This document shows positions 10,858 to 34,158 of a stretch of 64,000 nt of DNA, one piece after another; within the stretch, counting starts at the first letter, position 1, and each line of letters begins with the position of its first letter. The DNA is from Bolinopsis microptera (Eukaryota > Ctenophora > Tentaculata > Lobata > Bolinopsidae). A model generated the notes under the pieces. It worked only from the letters and a program-made list of their open reading frames with translations, was not told the DNA's origin and searched no databases. Both the position numbers and the translations under genes were made by a program. The stretch lies in assembly GCF_026151205.1 (NCBI RefSeq), contig NC_087078.1, positions 5,225,675 through 5,289,674 on the forward strand, given 5' to 3'.

Positions 10858-11748
10858 ATGAAAGTATTAACGAAACACATTTTGGAGTCAGTTCTGATTA
10901 CAGGCTGTAATAAGGGCCTTGGTCTTCAATTTGTTAAACATTTTGTGGAATCAAATGAAAGTGCAGGTTCCAAAACTCAAATATTTGCATGTTCGAGAAG
11001 ACATACCCCTGATTTGGATCAACTTCTAACTGATGAAAACGTTCATCATGTTGATCTAGATATCTCTAAAACAGACCAAGTCAAAAATGCTGCTCTGAAA
11101 GTTGAGCAAATCTTGGATGGTAAAGGACTAAATCTTCTTGAATAAACAATGCTGCAATACAAAGCTATAATTCCAGGAAGCATCCCGTGCACAGACCTTG
11201 GTCTACATATATATTAAATTATTAACCATTCATTCTGTATGTGCACGAAAATTTATTTCAATCAATTATTTCAATCAATCAATAATAAACATGCTGGCTT
11301 AAATGACTGTTCTCCCGCAGAACTTAATCAAGTTTTCGATGTGAATGTTTCCGGCACTCATTCTATGACAATGGCACTTCATCCTCTTTTGAAGCTGTCT
11401 GCTTCACAGAGGTCTGATATTCCAATGTGCTGTGCCCGTGGAGCAGTTTTCAATATTTCTTCTAAACTTGCCAGTGTAGAAAATACAGAAAAATCGTATG
11501 CCATATCTTACAGAGTGAGTAAAACGGCACTCAACATGCTTACTAAGATTACATCACTGGAGTTTATTGCAGATAGAATTATCAGCTTAGCTGTACACCC
11601 AGGGTGGGTACAAACCGACATAGGAGACTCCCACGCCCCATTGACAATTACTGAATCTGTAGCTGATATGATATACTTGATCGAAAATGCCAAGGAAGAG
11701 CACAATGGACAGTTTGTACGAAAGAATTTTGTTGTTGACCCATATTAA
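10858..11748 (+). pseudogene. Sniffer/C-factor-like short-chain dehydrogenase, copy 4, interrupted
   Basis: The sister of copy 5 (12220-12993). The first 95 codons (MKVLTKHILESVLITG...) match copy 5 but hit a stop at 11143-11145, where copy 5 reads LLINNAAI; copy 4 has CTTCTTGAATAAAC against CTTCTCATAAAC, a two-base gain. About 100 extra bases (near 11170-11290) then interrupt the match. Homology resumes at GLNDCSPAELNQVF and runs to VVDPY, stop at 11748. The catalytic YRVSKTALNM is intact in the second part. The extra bases do not look like a GT-AG intron and no other copy has one there, so I read this as a broken gene. A rescued, alternatively spliced transcript is possible but unsupported. 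Confidence 0.8.
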
Positions 11749-12219
11749 AGTTTTACATTCATTTCTCATTGAAAGAAACTCTTTTCGATTTGTACTGAAG
11801 GTGCTGATTGCTGAATGAAGAAGATGTTTGTTTAAATTATTCGTGTTTTAGCTGCTTTACCATGGCTTGAGTGACCCTTAACCCCATGAAATAACAACTT
11901 TTATATCTTGATTTATTTATTTTCGAGTTACTATTTAAATATGACCCCTGGATTATGAAGTTTTAGTTGGTTTAAGGTTTTTATTGATGTATAAACAATA
12001 AACATGTGTTTGAGATATTTTTTGCTGAATAAAAAAATTTGTCCTAAGTTACATTAATTTGATCCGTTTAACTCTTAAAGATGTTTGAATAAATATGCCC
12101 TACTTTGATTAATGTTGCGATTGATGGGCAGGTATTACTTTTTTACGGCTAGTTTATAACTTTGTATAATGATAAAGCTATTGAAAAACTAATGTTTAAG
12201 TTCTCAAATATTTAGATCA
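11749..12219. other. Spacer between copies 4 and 5
   Basis: No gene. It is a diverged duplicate of the 10381-10857 spacer and ends in the same ATATTTAGATCA-ATG arrangement. Confidence 0.6.
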
Positions 12220-12993
12220 ATGAAGGTGTTAAAAGAGCATGTTTTGGAGTCTGTCTTAATTACAGGCTGTAACAAAGGCATTGGTCTGCAATTTGTTAAA
12301 CATTTTGTGGAAGCAAACAAAATTACTGGATCCAACACTCAAATATTTGCATGCTCGAGAAGGCATACCACCGATTTGGATCAACTTCTAACTGATGAAA
12401 ACGTTCATCATGTTGATCTCGATATCTCCAAATCAGACCAAGTCAAAAGTGCTGCCCTGAAAGTTAAGCAAGCATTAAATGGTAAAGGACTAAATCTTCT
12501 CATAAACAATGCTGCAATACAAAGCTATAATAAACCAGCTGGTGTACATGAATGTTCTTCCAAAGAAATGTCTGAAGTATTCAATGTGAATGTTTCTGGC
12601 ACTCATTCTATGACAATGGCATTTTATCCTCTTTTGAAGTTGTCTGCGTCACAGAGGTCTGATATTCCACTGTGCTGTGCTCGTGGAGCTGTTTTCAACA
12701 TTTCATCTCAACTTGCCAGTGTAGAAAACACCCAAAAAGCTTATGCTGTATCTTACAAAGTCAGCAAAACAGCTTTAAACATGCTAACTAAGATAACATC
12801 ACTGGAGTTCACTGCAGATGGAATTATCAGCTTGGCCGTTCATCCAGGTTGGGTACAGACTGATTTAGGAGGCTACAATGCTACATTGACAACTACTGAA
12901 TCTGTAGCTGATATGGTATACTTGATCGAAAATGCCAAGGAAGAGCATAATGGACAATTTATAAGAAAGAATTTCGTTATTGACCCATATTAG
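12220..12993 (+). CDS. Sniffer/C-factor-like short-chain dehydrogenase/reductase, copy 5
   Basis: An intact single-exon frame of 257 aa. Nucleotide-binding motif ITGCNKGIGLQF (TGxxxGxG kept), LLINNAAIQ, NISSQLAS with the catalytic Ser, and YKVSKTALNM (YxxxK). It is longer than copies 2 and 3 by two residues around YNKPAGVHECS. Copies 4 and 5 form one subgroup and copies 1 and 2 another, with copy 3 apart. This is the last member before GTF2E2 on the same strand. Confidence 0.92.
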   Translation: MKVLKEHVLESVLITGCNKGIGLQFVKHFVEANKITGSNTQIFACSRRHTTDLDQLLTDENVHHVDLDISKSDQVKSAALKVKQALNGKGLNLLINNAAIQSYNKPAGVHECSSKEMSEVFNVNVSGTHSMTMAFYPLLKLSASQRSDIPLCCARGAVFNISSQLASVENTQKAYAVSYKVSKTALNMLTKITSLEFTADGIISLAVHPGWVQTDLGGYNATLTTTESVADMVYLIENAKEEHNGQFIRKNFVIDPY

Positions 12994-13647
12994 GTTTTGC
13001 ATTCATGATTGAGACAAGAGAAACAATTCTCTTGGAGAAGGGTCAGGACCCCGACTAAATTGTAAGAGAAGATACTTTTTCACATTGATTCACATTGATT
13101 CTATGAAATATACATTTTGTTTTACTCGATATATATATTTAGATTCACATTAAATTATTACTGAAATTTTATATTATTTTAATTACTGGGGTAAATTAAT
13201 TTTTCTACTGGTGACATAATTATTTATCATTTTAACTGGTTGAACAAGTGTGACCCTTTTTATCAGTTTTATTCCTTACTCAAGAATGTACTATTTTGAA
13301 GCTGACTGAATTTTATTGTGAGCCACTAGAAATTCGATTTCGAAATTTTGGATGGAACTATTTTATGAATTTATGATGCAAATAACAAAATTCTTGATAT
13401 TTTAATCGTATTTCTATTTCTGACATTGCCTTGATCACAATAAGACAATTCACAAGACGTTTCCTGGTACTTCCTGGCTTATCAACCGAGAAAATTTTCT
13501 TCTGACTACGGACCGTAATAAATAATCACCCAATTTTCATGTGTTTACCTGTGATCGCTATTTCATTGAAAAGCTTAAATGTTGTTCCTCAAAACATGTA
13601 AAACACATAATTCAAATCATATAATGACATTTCTTTCCCATTTTAGA
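12994..13647. other. Spacer between dehydrogenase array and GTF2E2
   Basis: No gene is seen. AT-rich. The last bases TTCTTTCCCATTTTAG form a strong pyrimidine-tract plus AG acceptor, so part of this stretch is either a 5'-UTR intron or an outron of GTF2E2. Confidence 0.5.
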
Positions 13648-14671
13648 ATGAATACTAACCTTTTGCAGCAACATGCTGCCTTCAAGAAACAAGCTACAGC
13701 TTCCTCCTCCAAACCCACCTCCAAACCCACTGCCAAACAGTCAGCACCTCGCACAAATGAGCCTTCCAAGAAGCGCTTCAAACCAGACACTAAATCAGTT
13801 GCTAATAACCCCAACACTTTCAAATGGCTAAAAACAACCGTCGATAGACTGAGAAGACGTTATCAGAAGGAAAGAAAACCTGTATCAATTGATGATTTGA
13901 TAAAAATGACAGGCCTTGATTTGGACCCACACGAAAAAGCGTGGCTAACGAATGCATTGAAAGACAATCCAAAAGTTTTGTTCGAAAGAGAAAAGGAAAA
14001 GTTTTCTTTTAAACCTTCATATCCGATGCACAACAAAGACGATTTATTGAACATATTAAGAGAACATTATGATAATGGTATGGGTGGTATTATGGAACTA
14101 GATGTCAAAGAATGCATTTTGAAAGCTGAAGAAGTCATCGCAGAACTTAAATCAGAAAATTTGGTAAGTTTAGTGTTCAGAAAGTATGTGTTTTAATTAA
14201 CTATTAAAGCTAATTTTGTCATTCAAAATGAATTATTTGAATGATAAGTCGCTATGTTTGAATAATGCTATTTAAGTCTACTGCCTCATAACTTCAATAA
14301 CTTCAATAACTTCAATAACTTCAATAACTTTAATAACTTTAATAACCATCACCAAAAATAACATCCTTATTCTCCTCTCTCAGTTGAAATGTGTAACAAG
14401 ATCAGATAAGCAAGTTGTGATATACTATCGGGACACTAGTGTGGAATGCCAGCTCAGCGAGGATTTCAAGGAATTGTGGAATACCATCAGTGTGAAGGAG
14501 ATCAGTGAAAATGATATTGAGAACTATTTGAAACGTGTAGGTATTGCAACTATGGAGGGATATGGGTTGAAGAAAAAGAATGCTATGAAGAAGAAGCCGG
14601 TTAAGAGAAAACGAAATGTAAAAATGTTGAACAGTCATTTGGATTCTAAGATGCTGAAAGAATTTGATTGA
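13648..14671 (+). CDS. GTF2E2: General transcription factor IIE subunit 2 (TFIIE beta)
   Basis: Two coding exons, 13648-14163 and 14384-14671, joined in phase 0 at GTAAGT...CAG, give 267 aa (human protein 291 aa). The start MNTNLLQQHAAFKKQA matches the family's N-terminus in style. A Ser/Pro/Lys-rich linker follows. Then come tandem winged-helix blocks: FKWLKTTVDRLRRRYQ...LTNALKDNPKV...FSFKPSYPMHNKDDLLNILREH, and GGIMELDVKECI...VIYYRD...DFKELWNTISV. Next is EENDIENYLK-like ENDIENYLKRVGI, and finally a Lys-rich tail (KKKNAMKKKPVKRKRN). TFIIE beta pairs with TFIIE alpha to recruit TFIIH at RNA polymerase II promoters. The ATG lies one base after a TTTTAG acceptor. A longer in-frame extension to 13579 is probably not translated. 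Confidence 0.93.
14287..14345 (+). repeat. (TTCAATAAC)n-type microsatellite in the GTF2E2 intron
   Basis: Six units of roughly nine to ten bases (AACTTCAAT drifting to AACTTTAAT) sit some 40 bases before the intron's CAG acceptor. Confidence 0.8.
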
Positions 14672-15268
14672 AAATTATATGATTTTCGTTTCCTGCAGGC
14701 ATCGCTGACTTTCCCATCAGATTTATGAATTTTCATGTAAATTGCTGTAATATTTCGCAAATTATGAACATTGACTATAATTGAACTAAATTTGTCAAAA
14801 ATTCTTGATCCATTTCAAATACAAATTTTTCTTGAAAAATCTATCACGGATATGATTCTATGAGACTGTCCTAACTGATTCCAAATTTGTATCGTGGAAT
14901 AAAAAAGAAATAATCATCTCATGAATATTGAATATTTGTTCAAATTAACAAATTATCACATCGAAACTAGTTTTCAACTCAGGGAAATATCACCATATAT
15001 TTTAAATATATACAGTATTTCATGTTAAGATCGTATAACGGACAACGGTGTGAGCATGCTTTTGTTCGATTAAACAAAATGCCGATATACTTCAGAGAAC
15101 ACTTTAAAACGTTCTATTTCCAGTATTTTTAAATCTTCCAAATCTGAATAAGATTTACACTTAAGTTTTAAATTTGCACGGTCGATCTGCCATAAAGTTT
15201 ATCGTTAGATTTATTTTATAGTACATTTCACAGTCCATTTACTAACCCCACTCTATCTAGTAGTGAGC
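14672..15268. other. Spacer between GTF2E2 and PPP2CA
   Basis: No gene. AATAAAAAAGAAATAA near 14899 could serve as GTF2E2 poly(A) signal. ACCCCACTCTATCTAG at 15246-15260 is acceptor-like and ends nine bases before the PPP2CA ATG. Confidence 0.5.
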
Positions 15269-29651
<14,383 letters not shown>

Positions 29652-30726
29652 TCGTCCTGACGAGAGCTCCTGCACTCTGTCCATGATGATGACTTCATAC
29701 TTAATTAATTAACATTTAATTTGAATGATTTAGGAGACTGCCATGCCCCCTTAAATCTGTGTGTTCCGAGATTTATTTGCAAAGCCCGATCGACAGAACC
29801 GTATCTGCTATATGAGTATATCATGTGGACTCTTGATGAAAATTAACCAAGCCTCGGTTTTTTTCTGTGGCACTAGGAAACACATTCTAAAATAGGTTTG
29901 CAATTCTTTTGACAATATATTTTCCTACTTTTTTTCTTGTTGTCGGGTGGTAATAATTATATTACCGATTAAAATGCAATGACTATTCCTTCCTATCAAA
30001 ATTTCACCAACGTATGAGAATTCATGCTGATGGATGTTGATTTACTGGTTTTTTCTTTTTTGCGATCATTAACTTCGTGCTCAGCGTCTTGTCTGTCTAG
30101 TAATCAGCCAAATCTTTCGGCTTGACAACTTTTGTTATTGCTATTAATTTAGTGTGAAAAGCTGTCATTAATCTCTATATAATTGATAAATTGATTTATA
30201 AAGTCGGTCCATTTTATAATCTTAAGGCCCACAAAGAGATTCACCTGAATAAAAACTCTTCATCCTTGTTACGGGCATTGAATTAATGTACTCTGTGTAT
30301 ATAATAATATTCTAATGGGAATTTTATGCACCGACGTATAATAATTATTTTGAGCCCATTGAGATAATGTTTTATTTGTTCTCAGTATTATACTAGACTG
30401 GTTAACAGCACAAATTTCATATAAATAGTTTAAGTACTGCTGGTAAATTGCTGAGCTGCTGAAGTTGGGACGATTCCGTGTTCATATCCATTCAGTCTTG
30501 TTTGGCTCTTACTATTATTCGCTCGCCCAAAAATTATCACGTGTCTTGGGTTTTCGACGGTTTTGCAGCCGAACAAAACGGTTTTACATAAACCCTAATC
30601 CCGACCCTAACCATAACCCCGAAGCAATCCATAACTCTAAGTCTAACCACAACCCGAGCCCTAACTCGAGCCCTTAACAATCGAATTCGTGTTTTACTAG
30701 CCTGTCAAGTTAAAACGTTCTCTATA
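29652..30726. other. PPP2CA 3' untranslated region and flank
   Basis: Holds a candidate poly(A) signal AATAAA at 30248-30253, about 600 bases after the stop. A degenerate telomere-like CCCTAA tract occupies about 30588-30676 (ACCCTAATCCCGACCCTAACC and variants). No gene seen. Confidence 0.55.
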
Positions 30727-31350
30727 CTAGCAGGAACCCGTCTACCCTAAAGTGGTGTCAAGACTCGAGAGACTAAAATAATTATTACCTATTTAATTCC
30801 AGTTTTTGACACCACTTGGGAGTCAAAATTTTGGGCACTAAAATTCTTATTCCTTGGCCAATTTTTAATTTTTTCATGCTGATTCGAAGGCCATTAAAGC
30901 ATTTGACCCAGTCAATAAAAGTTTCAGTTTTATATCTATTACGGTTTTTGCGGAAAGTCACGTTAAAGTTGATGCCGTGGTGTCAGTAAAATGGCACGGA
31001 TCCATATATATGTATATTAATATATCGTCTCGCTTTTGGCTTTATATATAACTAGCAGGAACCCGTCTAACCCTAAAATGGTGTCAAGACTCAAGAGACT
31101 AAAACAATTATTACCTATTTAATTCGCATTTTTGACACCACTTGGGGGTCCAAATTTTGGGCTCTGAAACTCCTATTTCTTGGCCAATTTTTTATTTTTT
31201 CATGCTGATTCATGATTTGGAGGCCATTAAAGCATTTGACCCAGTCAAAAAATTTTCAGTTGTATATCTTTTACGGTTTTTGCAGAAATTCGCGTTAAAG
31301 TTGATGCCGTGGTGTCAGTAAAATGGCGTCTCGCTTTATATATAGTAAGA
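30727..31350 (-). mobile_element. Helitron-like element, tandem dimer
   Basis: Two head-to-tail copies of the element at 23376-23664, read on the minus strand: 31052-31350 (299 bp, complete ends TCTTACTATATATAAAGCG...GGTTCCTGCTAG) and 30727-31051 (extra bases near its 5' end, first bases lost at the junction). The outer borders keep the A and T expected of Helitron target sites. Tandem arrays are known for Helitron-like elements. Confidence 0.65.
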
Positions 31351-31390
31351 TAGTAATATATTTTGGTCATATAGCCACATATGGGCATGG

Positions 31391-31993
31391 TTCACATAGC
31401 CATGTGTATACGCGTACTGCGTGACGCGCTTGTTTCACAAGTTGCCGCCTTCGGCGGTCGCGCGCTACGGCAAGCGAGAGGGCTCTGGTTAGAGCAATGG
31501 GCATGGCTATATGACCAAAAATTAAAAAGCATAATCCCGATCTACTCTGAGTCCTGACCCCAACCTGTGAGCGGCACCCGACTTCCATGAGCTTGACCAT
31601 TGTTAATGGTCTGGCCCCCGAAGAAATTTAGACGAGTAACATCCGTCAACCATGAGCCTAAGACTCATGCATCATGGTAGTCGGGTGCCGCGCACGAGCG
31701 ATAAGACTTATCGCTCGGTTGATTACCTGGGGACCTCAGGCTATTATGTTCATAATGATAAACAAAGAGATTCGGCGGAACGACAGGCTGAGCACGGGCG
31801 CCCAGTAATCGGTTGACTGAGCGATAAGTAGTAGTTACAAGTTATTGCTCGTGCGCGTCGTCACTAGTCTAGTACAGTTGCGGCTTGGACAATTGCACGT
31901 TGTATCGTACTTTGCTCTAACCAGAGCCCTTTGATCTCGCTTGCAGTGAAACAAGCGCGTCACGCAGTACGCGTATACACATGGCTATGTGAA
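31391..31993. repeat. Inverted repeat with about 80-bp arms
   Basis: The left arm 31391-31500 and right arm 31913-31993 are reverse complements over TTCACATAGCCATGTGTATACGC...GCAAGCGAGA...CTCTGGTTAGAGCAA. The left arm alone carries 31 extra bases at 31439-31469 (see separate entry). No transposase is seen, so this may be the fold-back ends of an unknown element. Confidence 0.75.
31439..31469. mobile_element. 31-bp GC-rich hairpin insertion in an inverted-repeat arm
   Basis: The right arm of the surrounding inverted repeat reads GTTTCAC-T-GCAAGC (reverse complement); the left arm reads GTTTCAC, then 31 bases, then GCAAGC. The extra piece contains the perfect hairpin CCGCC-TTC-GGCGG (31445-31457) followed by CGCGCGCTACG. 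Confidence 0.6.
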
Positions 31994-32201
31994 TATTGCA
32001 CTCGATGCTAGCCAAAGAGCTTTAATACTTTGGTTTTGGCGTGTTACATTTAAGGTTAAGCTTACCGGCCTTTTTGCCTGACAGAAATTTATAAACTTTC
32101 CAAAGTTACTCCATGGATAAATCTCCATGGAGTGCAAATTAAACTACTATTATGTATTACTTATCGCTCGGTCAACCTTGACCATTGTTAATGATTTGGC
32201 C

Positions 32202-32265
32202 CGGCGCGCGCTACTTCGTAGCATTTGCCATCGGGCCATTTCGAGAAGAAAGCGGCGCGCGCTAT
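32202..32265. mobile_element. Hairpin-rich GC insertion relative to the 31.6 kb copy
   Basis: The copy near 31615 reads TTAATGGTCTGGCCCC-CGAAGAAATTTAG. Here about 64 extra bases separate GGCCC from CGAAGAAATTTAG. They include GCTAC-TTC-GTAGC (32210-32222) and two CGGCGCGCGCTA motifs. Confidence 0.5.
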
Positions 32266-32384
32266 TTCGAAGAAATTTAGACGAGTAACATCCGTCAAGG
32301 TCAACCGAGCGATAAGTCTTATCGCTCGTGTGCAGCACCCGACATAACCATGAGCCTTATTTCAATCCCTAACTAAGGCATCTG

Positions 32385-32432
32385 TTGACATACGTTGCAT
32401 GCCACTTTTCGCGCGCGAAGCGCGCGCCGCCG
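32385..32432 (+). mobile_element. 48-bp double-hairpin-like mini element
   Basis: TTGACATACGTTGCATGCC, then ACTTTT, then the hairpin CGCGCGC-GAA-GCGCGCG, then CCGCCG. It is flanked by AAGGCATCTG on both sides (32375-32384 and 32433-32442), as for a 10-bp target duplication, though a third AAGGCATCTG four bases further on leaves a simple tandem repeat as an alternative. Related copies lie at 36455-36485 and 53662-53705. Confidence 0.6.
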
Positions 32433-32655
32433 AAGGCATCTGTATCAAGGCATCTGCTTAAACCCTAACTATAATTCCCTAATCCTAACTAGAAATTTGA
32501 GTTTCTTCCTTACAGTACATGGGCATGTTTTACTGGGCTGCGCTCAGCCTGTCATTCCGCCGAATCTCTATTCCGATTCGTTCATATTAATAAACATATT
32601 GTAGCGCGATGCACTACTGGGTCGCGCGCGCATCAAATAATGCTTCTCGCAACCA

Positions 32656-32694
32656 CAGATCGGCGAGATGCGAAGGATTGACATCGTCAATCAA
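32656..32694 (+). repeat. 39-bp repeat also at the window start
   Basis: CAGATCGGCGAGATGCGAAG... is shared with bases 1-39 with one mismatch, so both belong to the same dispersed repeat. Confidence 0.8.
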
Positions 32695-32759
32695 ATAAAC
32701 ATAATACTAGCCTGAGGTCCCCAGGTAAGGGCATGTATCAAAGTATCGAGTGGTCAAGA

Positions 32760-34158
32760 AAGTCTTCGTAGGTAAATCGTCATTGAAGGCCTTAATTAAA
32801 TGACATTTTACCGACCAAAACTGTTTCGATCAAAATACTTCAATTTGAAGCATGTTCGAAATTAGCGTTTAAAAATACGTCCAATCGAATTAGTTTGCCG
32901 GGCCCCCTCGAACTTTCAATTTAGTGTGATTTAGAACGCTCAGTATAACATAAAGTAACATAAAGTAAGCTTTTACATTTCGTTTGTTCAGCATGGCACT
33001 GTAAAGTTATAAATCTCTTCGACAAATATTTGTGCTATACTAATATCACTTTTATAATAATATTTTCAAGATGTGTGTGTGTGTGTGCGTGTGTAATTTC
33101 CGTTCGGTTATATTGGAAAAATGGTAAGAGTTACAGGACTGGTTTTTTCGGTATAGTGTTGACAAGCCCATATGCAAATTTTAAAAAAATCGGCCGGCGG
33201 TAAGTTGCTTAATTGATGGTTTTGTGCTATCAATTTGTCATACGTTGTATGACCCGCCGCGCACGAAGTGCGCGGCTCCCCCTGTAGCGTCGAAGACGCT
33301 ACAGTGTGACGCTACTATAGTGAAGCGACCGTGGGGGTCACCACGTGATACAACTATCAATGCAACATTATGGAGTGAGCCACTAAAATTACTCACTTTC
33401 TCTTCCTATTCGCTCTCTTTTCCATTACTGCACTGTAGATTGTAGCTTTGGTAATTAGGTTAGCTCCGCAAGTGATATTATTATATTATTCAATGTTTAT
33501 ACGTGTAATACTATAAGCTTATTAGGGGGGGGGGGGGGGGGGGGCACTCATTGCAGTCTGTTTGACTAAGATACAGATATTATCTACGAGTCTGAACTTG
33601 ATGAGGTGCAGCTAAATTTATATTTCGGAGAAATAACGTATGATATCGAGAAATTTCACCACGGCATAACAATGAACCCTTTCAGCACTCTGAGTCGTAA
33701 CAATAAGCTATTTTTATAATGCTAATGGCGATTCAGTATTCCCCTTCTATAACGCGCCTTTGTACAACTAAGTATTTCATATCAAAACCGTTATAGAGCT
33801 AGGAGGAACTCAGGAAGAGTTCTCAGTACTGTAATATTATTTTGATTTTACAATATAAGTCACATTTCTTGATATGTCATGTTTTTAAATCACATTATAA
33901 ATTTAATGACCTATTCATATTGAAATATGTTAAAAATCAAAGCTATGATTTGCCAAGACCTTCGATTTACAAAAATTGAACAGATTTTCCCGGTGAATCA
34001 GGATTTGATTAAACAAGCGTGGCCAAAATACACAGTCAACAGTCAAACTTCCAAACGTTTGTGAAACTGGAAGTAAATTTCTCGCAAGTTGACTTGATCA
34101 ATTTTATCTTTACAGATCTTATGACTTCTAATAATTGATCTTGGTGAGGAACACGATA
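32760..34158. promoter_or_regulatory. 5' flank of kringle gene copy A, conserved with copies B and C
   Basis: Blocks shared with the B flank (42390-44271) and in part with the C flank (54070-54915) include CTTCAATTTGAAGCATnTTCGAAAT, GATACAGnTATTATCTACGAGTCTG, CACTGTAAAGTTA, and the run CCCGGTGAATCAGGATTTG to GATCTTATGACTT just before the ATG. It includes a (GT)n tract near 33071-33095 and a run of 20 G at 33525-33544. Conservation across copies may reflect recent duplication as much as function. No TATA box was assigned. Confidence 0.5.
33237..33303 (+). repeat. Cluster of three perfect triloop hairpins
   Basis: GTCATAC-GTT-GTATGAC (33237-33253), CCGCGCAC-GAA-GTGCGCGG (33257-33275) and TGTAGCGTC-GAA-GACGCTACA (33283-33303) follow each other with spacers of three and seven bases. 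The first two match the order and triloops of the 48-bp element at 32385. CCCCC before the third hairpin and GGGGG at about 33332 could close an outer stem. Confidence 0.75.

Larger units (their letters stand above)
31726..32731. repeat. Composite of nested inverted repeats around GAGCGATAAG palindromes
   Basis: ACCTGGGGACCTCAGGCT at about 31726 is inverted at about 32708-32731. GATTCGGCGGAACGACAGGCTGAGC (31769-31793) is inverted near 32541-32572. Just outside and inside, GAGCGATAAG-A-CTTATCGCTC occurs as a palindrome at about 31695-31715 and again near 32306-32326. The segment ACCATTGTTAATG...GAAGAAATTTAGACGAGTAACATCC occurs directly at about 31598-31640 and 32180-32295. No coding sequence is seen; it looks like a fold-back or nested non-autonomous element. 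Confidence 0.6.

Noticed and set aside
13579-13647. Earlier in-frame ATG for GTF2E2
   Set aside because: A strong acceptor (TTCTTTCCCATTTTAG) separates it from the family-conserved N-terminus at 13648.
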